A stretch of DNA of 11,664 nt from assembly GCA_903915315.1 (NCBI GenBank), contig CAIWSO010000043.1:1-11664 (forward strand). Reading direction: 5' to 3'. Below the pieces are notes generated by a model. It was not told the DNA's origin, searched no databases, and worked only from the letters and a program-made list of their open reading frames with translations. A program made the position numbers and the translations under genes. The stretch comes from an uncultured Spartobacteria bacterium (GTDB taxonomy: Bacteria > Verrucomicrobiota > Verrucomicrobiia > Chthoniobacterales > Terrimicrobiaceae). The stretch's first letter is position 1. The number at the start of each line of letters is the position of its first letter. Below are positions 5,999 to 11,664 of this stretch, piece by piece.

Positions 5999-7348
5999 AT
6001 GAGCACTCATCCCTCCGTGCAGGAATTGCGTTCACTCGATCAGCAATATCACCTCCATCCGTTCACTCACCATATCGACATGCACGGACCCGGCACGCAT
6101 TTGATCAAGTCGGGCGATGGATGTTTCCTCGTGGATGAGGATGACCGCCGCTTACTCGATGGTCTCGCGGGTTTGTGGTGCGTGAATGTCGGATACAATT
6201 GCGTGGCGATCACAAACGCGGTTACGGAGCAGATGCGAGATCTGCCGTATTATCCGTCTTTTTTTAACAGCACGACCGAACCTCCAATCCGTGTCGCGGA
6301 GTTTCTCGCAAAAAAAGCCCCACCACGGATCAACCATACCGTTTTTTCGAATTCAGGCTCCGAAGCGAATGAGAGCGCGCTTAAAATCATCCGAGCTTAT
6401 CACAAGTTACGTGGACAGCCCGGAAAACAGAAAATCCTGTCGAGGACTTTCGCTTATCATGGTGTCACTTTGGCTACGACTAGTATGACGGGTTTACCTT
6501 CGTGTTACGATCCATTCAATCTTCCTCTCCCGGGGTTTATTCATGTGCCCGGTCCCCATCCATATGGAGTGAATTCGCCTTTGGAACCCGAGGCCTTTGG
6601 AAAGTGGTGCCTGGATGAGACGGCCCGCATCATTTGCGAAGAAGGGGCGGATACCATCGCGGCCATGTTTGTTGAGCCTGTGCAGGGGGCTGGCGGCGTT
6701 ATTCCCCCACCCCCGGGGTATCTGCAAGGCTTGCGAGAGCTTTTGAGAGCCAACAACATTCTTTTCGTCGCCGATGAGGTTATTACGGCCTTCGGGCGCG
6801 TGGGGGATTGGTTCGCCAGCGGATTATGGAATCTGGATCCCGATTTGATCACCCTCGCCAAGGGTATCACTAGCGGCTACCTGCCTCTCGGGGCCACGAT
6901 GTTGAGCGATGAGATCACCGATGTCATCCATAGTGGGGGCTACTTTGCCCATGGTTTTACTTATAGTGGACACCCGACCAGCGCCGCAGCGGCATTAGCG
7001 AATCTGCAAACCATTGAGAGCCTCGGCCTGGTGGAACGCGTTCGTTCGGATGTAGGCCCCTATTTCCAAGAAAAACTCCACAGCTTCGCCAGCCATCCTG
7101 CTGTGGCAGAGATTCGGGGGGTGGGCCTCATTGGCGCAATGGAGCTGGTGCCTCGCGGTGGGCGCTCCGCACTCACTCCGACAAGCGCGCTTGGAGTTCG
7201 TGCTTCTGGTCTCATTCGTCAGGAAGGAACCATCGTTCGCGGCATCCGCGACCTCATCGCCATGGCTCCCCCCCTCATCATCACGCATGAAGAGATCGAT
7301 CAACTTTTCGACTCGATCCGTGCCGGCCTCGAAAAACTCTGGGATTAA
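5999..7348 (+). CDS. Class III aminotransferase, omega-amino acid:pyruvate type
   Basis: A 449-residue PLP-dependent fold-type I enzyme of aminotransferase class III (normal length 430-460). It moves an amino group from an omega-amine or omega-amino acid, probably to pyruvate. Visible motifs: the substrate-site segment GLWCVNVGY (58-66), SGSEANE (119-125) for phosphate binding, Tyr153-His154-Gly (cofactor stacking), DEVITAFGR (259-267) with Asp259 for the PLP nitrogen, the Schiff-base Lys288 in TLAKGITSGYLPLGA, and HGFTYSGHPTSAAA (318-331). The GLWCVNVGY and YLPLGA segments resemble the beta-alanine/putrescine/taurine:pyruvate group more than ornithine or GABA enzymes, but the amino donor cannot be read from sequence alone. 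The ATG at 5999 lies just upstream of the first conserved block, with only a weak AGG before it. It diverges from obg and ends 6 bases from the convergent cluster. No pathway partners lie nearby. Confidence 0.92.
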   Translation: MSTHPSVQELRSLDQQYHLHPFTHHIDMHGPGTHLIKSGDGCFLVDEDDRRLLDGLAGLWCVNVGYNCVAITNAVTEQMRDLPYYPSFFNSTTEPPIRVAEFLAKKAPPRINHTVFSNSGSEANESALKIIRAYHKLRGQPGKQKILSRTFAYHGVTLATTSMTGLPSCYDPFNLPLPGFIHVPGPHPYGVNSPLEPEAFGKWCLDETARIICEEGADTIAAMFVEPVQGAGGVIPPPPGYLQGLRELLRANNILFVADEVITAFGRVGDWFASGLWNLDPDLITLAKGITSGYLPLGATMLSDEITDVIHSGGYFAHGFTYSGHPTSAAAALANLQTIESLGLVERVRSDVGPYFQEKLHSFASHPAVAEIRGVGLIGAMELVPRGGRSALTPTSALGVRASGLIRQEGTIVRGIRDLIAMAPPLIITHEEIDQLFDSIRAGLEKLWD

Positions 7349-7354
7349 ATAAAC

Positions 7355-7609
7355 TCAGTCTTTCTCCTCGGTGCCCGTGGGAAGAGTGATCTCATAAACA
7401 GTTCCCGCCCCCTTGCCGGCTCCCTCATGTGCCTCAAGCCCCAGTTCCTGGTAAGCTCGCTCGAGTGCATCGGGGTCGTTTCGAAATTGCGGAAATAGTC
7501 TTTTCAGCCGTTCTTTGACCCAACGCTTTGCAATACGCTGGTCGAGTGGATGTGTTGGGGGTTCACCGCGAAGGCTGTTCCGAACAAAGTCCAGGAACCC
7601 CGTCTTCAT
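7355..7609 (-). CDS. 84-residue protein of unknown function, last gene of the men cluster
   Basis: I do not recognise a family. The protein is small, charged and soluble. Residues about 1-60 look helical and basic (PLDQRIAKRWVKERLKRLFPQFRNDPDALERAYQEL, as seen in shorter pieces), then there is a glycine-rich turn (AHEGAGKGAG, 61-70) and a short strand-like end (TVYEITLP). The ATG at 7609 overlaps the upstream stop in an ATGA arrangement, which supports both this start and translational coupling to the membrane-protein gene. The frame is open further upstream to 7870, but that extension only shadows the neighbouring gene. The stop lies 6 bases from the convergent aminotransferase stop, with no clear terminator between. 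Confidence 0.7.
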   Translation of the reverse strand: MKTGFLDFVRNSLRGEPPTHPLDQRIAKRWVKERLKRLFPQFRNDPDALERAYQELGLEAHEGAGKGAGTVYEITLPTGTEEKD

Positions 7610-8277
7610 AACCTCGAAGCGAAAAACAAAGCATTCCCTGTCAGAAAAAGGAGATTCACAAATAGGAGAACGACTCCTTCGGGCGACCATCGGGTCAGTT
7701 TCAACCCCGTATCTTCCGGATATATTCGAGCAAGAAAAAAACCAGTCACGGCCAGCGAGACGAAAGCCACCGCAACCGGGATATAAGCGTCTCCCCCACC
7801 CCACGGATTCCACAGCCACCAAAGTCGGGACTTGCAGAGAAAGAGCAAACCGTTTCCCAGCGTGATACAAAAAAATCCTGTCGAGATCGCGGCCAAGCCG
7901 TTCCGTTCAAAAGATGGGAAAATCTGAGCGGCCGTTTTTTGCGCCAAGGTCAGCAAGGCAAACGCCAACAGTGGCGGAAGCAGCGGAAACGCCCCACCAA
8001 TTTTGAGCGCATCGAGACCACAAAACCTCATTGGTCCTAGAGGCCAACCGGTGAAAATCGTAAGGCCAATGAGTGCGGAAAAAACGACCAACACAATGCC
8101 CGCACACGCACGCGCCTTGGCCAATCCCGATAGTGAGACAAGGCCTCCATACGCCATTATTGAAAGGAGCAATACCCAGATGGCATCCCACCAAGGGAAA
8201 GTCCCCGACTCCAGGGTGAGAAGATATCCCGCTAAGAGCGTCCAGGCGACAACAAGAATAGTATGAGCTTTTTTCAT
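7606..8277 (-). CDS. Polytopic membrane protein, possible distant DUF422 (carotenoid biosynthesis) relative
   Basis: The 223 residues have about seven hydrophobic segments (roughly 5-22, 28-48, 58-76, 95-112, 127-147, 164-183 and 200-219), so it is an inner-membrane protein. Two places recall the DUF422/CruF carotenoid-biosynthesis family: FTGWPLGPMRF followed by GGAFPLLPPLLAFALL (75-108), compared with the family's 'GFPFGxYxYT...GVPLLIPLAWFMM', and LWWLWNPWGGGDAYIPVAV (152-170), compared with its 'W.W...G.YFGIPLSNFLGW'. The acidic and polar residues of that family are poorly kept, so this may be a divergent homologue or chance. The ATG at 8277 lies one base after the DUF2062 stop, and the TGA stop overlaps the next ATG. 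The gene is therefore part of a tightly coupled triplet. Confidence 0.75.
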   Translation of the reverse strand: MKKAHTILVVAWTLLAGYLLTLESGTFPWWDAIWVLLLSIMAYGGLVSLSGLAKARACAGIVLVVFSALIGLTIFTGWPLGPMRFCGLDALKIGGAFPLLPPLLAFALLTLAQKTAAQIFPSFERNGLAAISTGFFCITLGNGLLFLCKSRLWWLWNPWGGGDAYIPVAVAFVSLAVTGFFLARIYPEDTGLKLTRWSPEGVVLLFVNLLFLTGNALFFASRL

Positions 8278-8278
8278 A

Positions 8279-8794
8279 TCAAGGGCTCTCTGCCTCTACC
8301 AGAGCGGCGCGGCGAATTGCCCGGCGCTTAAAGATCGGGTATGTGACCAAGTAGCTGATCAATGCCGATGGTGCAGACAGAAACAAAGACCCTAAAAGCA
8401 TCGGAAGCCCGATCCCCAAAAATGTTGTCCACTTCATGAAGTCACTAATATGAAACTCTTTCGCGCCCGTCACCTCCGGAGCGGTATGCAAGAGATTGAG
8501 AATCCACGAGCCAATCTCGTATTCAATCTCGAGTATCACCGGCCAGAGGGGCGTGCACACATCATGCAGTGTCACCGCGATGACTGCGGCAATGGGATTG
8601 CATCGCAGAACGTAAGCCACTCCCAAGCAGATGAGGGTCTTCAAACCAAAAAGAGGTGTGAACCCGACAAAGATACCAATGGCGACTCCTCCGGCCAACG
8701 AGGTGGGCGAGTCATGCAATTCAAGCAATTTCAAGCCCAGCGACCTAAAATGGTTAATCAGTTTTCTTAGCACGTTTCTTGGAATATCACCCAC
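8279..8794 (-). CDS. DUF2062 domain membrane protein
   Basis: With the GTG at 8794 the protein has 171 residues and fits the DUF2062 family. A basic, amphipathic N-terminus ends in LLELHDSP, followed by the hallmark GGVAIGIFVGFTPLFGLKTL (35-54), then CNPIAAVIAVTLHDVCTP (65-82) and a last hydrophobic pair at about 124-155. It is a small inner-membrane protein. Its biochemical role is not established; relatives are often fused to or next to glycosyltransferases. No in-frame ATG exists near the N-terminus. The frame is open to a TTG at 8815, but that codon lies in the T-run after the menE hairpin, whereas GGGGAA sits 6 bases before the GTG, so I chose 8794. It starts 38 bases after the menE stop and ends one base before the next gene. 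Confidence 0.88.
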   Translation of the reverse strand: MGDIPRNVLRKLINHFRSLGLKLLELHDSPTSLAGGVAIGIFVGFTPLFGLKTLICLGVAYVLRCNPIAAVIAVTLHDVCTPLWPVILEIEYEIGSWILNLLHTAPEVTGAKEFHISDFMKWTTFLGIGLPMLLGSLFLSAPSALISYLVTYPIFKRRAIRRAALVEAESP

Positions 8795-8813
8795 AAACAA
8801 TTCCCCATACAAC

Positions 8814-8842
8814 AAAAACGAATAGGCGCATTTTAATGCGCC
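8814..8842 (-). terminator. Intrinsic-terminator-like hairpin on the menE stop codon
   Basis: On the minus strand, GGCGCATT (8842-8835) and AATGCGCC (8832-8825) are perfectly complementary around two bases, effectively a 7-base-pair GC-rich stem with a TAAA loop. Five bases later comes TTTTT (8818-8814). The last menE codons (ATG GCG CAT TAA) form the 5' arm and loop. It may end or weaken transcription before the DUF2062 gene. Confidence 0.6.
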
Positions 8843-10176
8843 ATGGTCTCAGCAAGTCGAGTAAGCTGACTGTAGTCGATCTTGGCATCATCAATGGGAA
8901 TGGAATCTGGCCAGGGGAAAAAGAAATCAGGGATCGCAAATCTCTCGACCCGTTCCCCCAGAAAATCACGCAAACTTTCCACGTCCACGCGCCCAGTAAC
9001 AAAGGCCACCGGGCGCATTCCAAGGACGGGATGCGTGATACCTACCACCGCTACGCGAACTACTCCCGGAACTTCGCTCAGAATCGCCTCAATCCTTTCG
9101 GGGTGGATGTTTTCCCCCCCCGAGATGATCATTCGATCTCGTCGACCGAGGAGGATTAATTCGTTGTTTTTGTTCAAGGTCCCAACATCACGGGTTGAAG
9201 TCCATCCCTCGGCATCCGTGATTGATTCCAACTGCCCTGAAGAAGTTAAAACTCCTGTTGCTAGGATCCCTCCCCTCACCTGCACCTCTCCTGATGGGGA
9301 AATACGAAGCTCCCTCCCAGGGAGCGGCTTTCCCGCGTGAATCCGAGACGGGCATGCTGTCAGTTTTTCTGTGGTTGTGATCTGCGAGGCCGTCTCCGTC
9401 ATTCCGTAAGTCAAGTGAAGGGGAACGCCGGATTCGATAGCACGTTGCACGACTGAGGCTGACATCGGACCGCCCCCAGCAAGCACCGCATGCAACCGCT
9501 GAAGCGGCGCTCGGGCCAAAAGAAGGCGCTCCAATTGAACTGAAACGAGGGATAAGTGAGTTATGGCCTGATTGGCAATCTGGGCTTCGAGCGGACAAGC
9601 GGCATCCGGTATCACGATGGTCGCACCGGAGGCAAGACACCGAATGAGAAGCGAAATTCCGCTCACATGGTGCAGAGGAAGAGACAGTAACCACCCGCAT
9701 CCAGGAGCCAGTGGAATGCGTTCTTCCGCACCGGCGGCATTCGCGATATGGGCACCCCAGCGATGAGCCACCGCTTTTGCCGGGCCGCTTGAACCCGATG
9801 TGAAGATCAAGGTTCCCACATCATTTAATTCCCTAAGCGGGGAATCTATTTTTTCAAAATTCGATGCCCCATGAATCCCCTGTGCGCCGACATAAGCAGC
9901 ACGACGCAAGATTTCCATACAAGGTAAACGAGGGCTCACTGGAGCCACTGGTCGCCCAGAAAGCGAGGCGGCAAGGAGTAGGGCGACATGATCGAAACTT
10001 GTGGGCATTGCCGTGACCAAGGGCGAAGATCCCCATTCACCAGCATTCCTGATAACGACTCTCAAAAAATCCGGCAATTCGCGAAAACGAATTTTCCGTC
10101 CCCTTGAGAGATCGTGTAAGGCTACCGAATCTCCAAAGTTTTTAGCGGATTCTTCAATCAAGGAGAGCGGATTCAT
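8833..10176 (-). CDS. menE: o-Succinylbenzoate--CoA ligase
   Basis: MenE activates o-succinylbenzoate to its CoA thioester through an acyl-adenylate, in the cytoplasmic menaquinone pathway. The 447 residues carry the ANL-superfamily motifs in order: P-loop LIFTSGSSGPAKA (123-135), a LPLHHVSG segment (166-173) typical of MenE, A5 YGMTETASQ (257-265), Asp330 in GWTSTRD, GRRDRMIISGGEN (344-356) and the C-terminal catalytic Lys432 in DDAKIDYSQL. The flanking menC supports MenE over a generic acyl-CoA synthetase. The frame also allows a GTG at 10182; the ATG at 10176 is preferred. Either start overlaps the end of menC by more than 20 bases. A run of eight G (minus strand, complement of 9114-9121) encodes part of the GGEN motif. 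The stop codon is inside a terminator-like hairpin. Confidence 0.93.
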   Translation of the reverse strand: MNPLSLIEESAKNFGDSVALHDLSRGRKIRFRELPDFLRVVIRNAGEWGSSPLVTAMPTSFDHVALLLAASLSGRPVAPVSPRLPCMEILRRAAYVGAQGIHGASNFEKIDSPLRELNDVGTLIFTSGSSGPAKAVAHRWGAHIANAAGAEERIPLAPGCGWLLSLPLHHVSGISLLIRCLASGATIVIPDAACPLEAQIANQAITHLSLVSVQLERLLLARAPLQRLHAVLAGGGPMSASVVQRAIESGVPLHLTYGMTETASQITTTEKLTACPSRIHAGKPLPGRELRISPSGEVQVRGGILATGVLTSSGQLESITDAEGWTSTRDVGTLNKNNELILLGRRDRMIISGGENIHPERIEAILSEVPGVVRVAVVGITHPVLGMRPVAFVTGRVDVESLRDFLGERVERFAIPDFFFPWPDSIPIDDAKIDYSQLTRLAETMAH

Positions 10177-11095
10177 TGACACAAGGAATAGGGGAAGAGC
10201 TGCAAAAGGTATAACTTTCCAGAGGAAGTCTCGTCATCAGTAGGTCTTTCTGAATTTGCGAATAAGTGTCGAGACCCGCTGCGCAAATAATGTCCAAAGA
10301 AGCAGCAAATCGCCCCAGAGCATAAATTCCGACTCCAGACTCGTAGCACGCGCTCACAACGGATTTCATTCCCAGCGATGCGCCAGCTTGAGCGAAGCGG
10401 GAACATGTTTCGAATCCCCCCATCAAAGTCGGCTTCAGGACTAAAGCCTCAGCTCCTTGATACCGGCCCAGTTCGTCGGGAGCTATTTCCCTTAATGTTT
10501 CATCGAGAGCAATTGGAACCGGGCATCGAGCAATCAAATGTGGGAGGGATTCGCCTTTTCGCAAAGGTTCCTCCAAATACTCCACGGGAAGCCCATTCAA
10601 ATCTTGAGCAACCTTCATACACGTCTCAAAGCTCCAAGCCCGGTTGGAATCGAGGCGAAAAGTACATTCAGAAACATCACGAATAACCGACAGCAAATAA
10701 GGCAACGCATCCAATGGAACGTGGGTGGTTTTTATTTTTAAGCAGCGACATCCCTTCGCCAAGACCCGTTTGGCTTGAGCAAAAATCTCGGTCACCGTTC
10801 CCTGTAGAAGCGCATTGATCGGAACGACAGCGTGTCGCGGCAGCCAGTTCTGAAAGTTCTCGGTGGCCGCCATCAATCCCTCACTCCCACAACGCAAGGC
10901 AGGGAGACTGGCAGGAATGTCATCGAGACGCGGATTTTCTGTGAGGTAAAGAGCTGTCTCCTCAAAGGATTCTGGACTCCATCCGGAAAGCGGAGCGACA
11001 TCACCCCAAGCCTCATTCGCGTGCAACAAAAACCCCCGCCTCAAACTTCCATCAAGGAGCGGGAGTTCATAACGATGAAAGGTGCGCTCGCTCAC
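10154..11095 (-). CDS. menC: o-Succinylbenzoate synthase
   Basis: MenC is an enolase-superfamily enzyme that dehydrates SHCHC to o-succinylbenzoate in menaquinone synthesis. The 313 residues are of normal length for short MenC forms. The barrel's catalytic set is visible: KIK (Lys120 and Lys122), metal ligands Asp149 (FRLDSNRAW), Glu175 (EYLEEP) and Asp198 (ALDET), and the second acid/base Lys221 (LVLKPTLMGG). These residues also fit other muconate-lactonizing-like enzymes such as dipeptide epimerases, but the menA and menE neighbours settle the role. The start is a GTG at 11095 that overlaps the menA stop as GTGA, which points to translational coupling; no ATG is available nearby and no Shine-Dalgarno sequence is seen. 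The 3' end overlaps menE by 23 bases. Confidence 0.93.
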   Translation of the reverse strand: MSERTFHRYELPLLDGSLRRGFLLHANEAWGDVAPLSGWSPESFEETALYLTENPRLDDIPASLPALRCGSEGLMAATENFQNWLPRHAVVPINALLQGTVTEIFAQAKRVLAKGCRCLKIKTTHVPLDALPYLLSVIRDVSECTFRLDSNRAWSFETCMKVAQDLNGLPVEYLEEPLRKGESLPHLIARCPVPIALDETLREIAPDELGRYQGAEALVLKPTLMGGFETCSRFAQAGASLGMKSVVSACYESGVGIYALGRFAASLDIICAAGLDTYSQIQKDLLMTRLPLESYTFCSSSPIPCVNESALLD

Positions 11096-11664
11096 AAGAG
11101 AAGAAAAAGGGATAAAAGAGATGCCATGACAAGGCTCATCATGGCTGTTTGGGGGAAGAGGTCATTGATCAAACGCATGTCCCGAATCCGATAAACAGGC
11201 TTGATGATTGCTCTTCCGCCGAAGATGCAAACAGCAACGCAAATCAGCGATTCGAGTTCAGACAAGTTGCCGTTGAAGTAAAGAAGAAGCGTGAAGATGA
11301 ACGGAGCGAATAAGAAAACGGCAATCTCCGCGCGTGCAAAAAAAGCTCCGAACCGAACAGCGAGTGTTTTTTTGTTAACCAAAATATCGGATTCACGGTC
11401 CCGCAGATTATTGAGCGCAATCAAGACAACCGAATACGCTCCCGGAACGCATCCTAATAAAAGGGCCGCAAACGAAATGGCATGAGCCTGCACATAGTAG
11501 GTTCCCATCGTCGCAACGGGGCCAAAAAAGACAAAAGTGAAAACATCTCCCAAGCCCAGATACGCGAGAGGAAAAGGACCCGCAGTATAAATAATTCCAC
11601 AAAAAATCGATAGGACACCGATCCAAAAAACAGGCCACCCAGCCACGTAAATCAAATAAAGACC
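11092..11664 (-). CDS. menA: 1,4-Dihydroxy-2-naphthoate polyprenyltransferase, C-terminal part (cut by window edge)
   Basis: MenA is an integral inner-membrane UbiA-family enzyme that prenylates 1,4-dihydroxy-2-naphthoate to demethylmenaquinone. The frame is open to the right edge, so 190 C-terminal residues are visible and the N-terminal part, with the first Asp-rich motif, lies outside. Diagnostic segments: YTAGPFPLAYLGLGDVF (26-42 of the fragment), FFGPVATMGTYYVQ (46-59), the second Asp-rich motif NNLRDRESD (85-93) and KKTLAVRFG (98-106). Several membrane helices follow. The YTAGP...YLGLGD and NNLRD signatures point to MenA rather than UbiA itself. Its TGA stop overlaps the menC GTG start by four bases. 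Confidence 0.93.
   Translation of the reverse strand, partial: GLYLIYVAGWPVFWIGVLSIFCGIIYTAGPFPLAYLGLGDVFTFVFFGPVATMGTYYVQAHAISFAALLLGCVPGAYSVVLIALNNLRDRESDILVNKKTLAVRFGAFFARAEIAVFLFAPFIFTLLLYFNGNLSELESLICVAVCIFGGRAIIKPVYRIRDMRLINDLFPQTAMMSLVMASLLSLFLLL

Noticed and set aside
5875..6006. 44-codon N-terminal extension of Obg
   Set aside because: It covers the space needed for the divergent promoters and overlaps the aminotransferase start. Obg proteins begin at MKFVD.
7610..7870. Upstream extension of the 84-residue protein
   Set aside because: It is a shadow of the membrane-protein gene in another frame. The ATGA overlap at 7606-7609 marks the real start.
1..11664. Defence system, phage, transposon, CRISPR or tRNA signals
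   Set aside because: None of the expected proteins, repeats or structures are seen. Apart from the unknown proteins, the genes are housekeeping and menaquinone functions.

Overview
The window looks like ordinary chromosomal DNA of a Gram-negative bacterium, most likely from the Verrucomicrobiota (inference). The main pointers are the signal peptidase I, with a long cytoplasmic N-terminus, an 'IPTGSMQPTLYG' catalytic segment and a large insertion, directly downstream of lepA; the style of the LepA and Obg proteins; and intergenic DNA resembling degenerate 'CCACAG/CACAGATT' repeats. Recognisable Shine-Dalgarno sequences are nearly absent, and non-ATG starts occur. I see no mobile element, CRISPR array, rRNA or tRNA.

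Left part (1-3767): the tail of an unrecognised gene and an ArsC/Spx-family thioredoxin-fold gene run rightwards. They converge on a leftward pair, lepA (elongation factor 4) then lepB (signal peptidase I), which ends in a stop-codon-embedded terminator. lepA and a rightward gene for a single-pass membrane protein of unknown function diverge from about 100 bases that hold two opposed promoter candidates, both very close to their start codons.

Middle part (3768-7348): the membrane-protein gene is followed by a 505-base gene-free stretch. That stretch holds a degenerate repeat patch, a 14-base perfect palindrome and a probable terminator for the leftward obg gene. obg (ribosome-associated GTPase) diverges from a rightward class III aminotransferase gene of the omega-amino acid:pyruvate type.

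Right part (7355-11664): a compact leftward cluster runs, in transcription order, menA (cut by the window edge), menC, menE, a DUF2062 membrane protein, a seven-helix membrane protein that looks distantly like the DUF422 carotenoid-biosynthesis family, and an 84-residue unknown protein. menA, menC and menE supply three steps of the classical menaquinone pathway: prenylation of 1,4-dihydroxy-2-naphthoate, o-succinylbenzoate synthase and o-succinylbenzoyl-CoA ligase. Most neighbours overlap or nearly touch. A strong hairpin with a downstream T-run sits exactly on the menE stop codon and may separate or attenuate the three downstream membrane/unknown genes.

No clearly new system stands out. The best leads are the uncharacterised tail of the men cluster, the stop-codon-embedded hairpins, the SPase I insertion and the near-leaderless divergent promoters.
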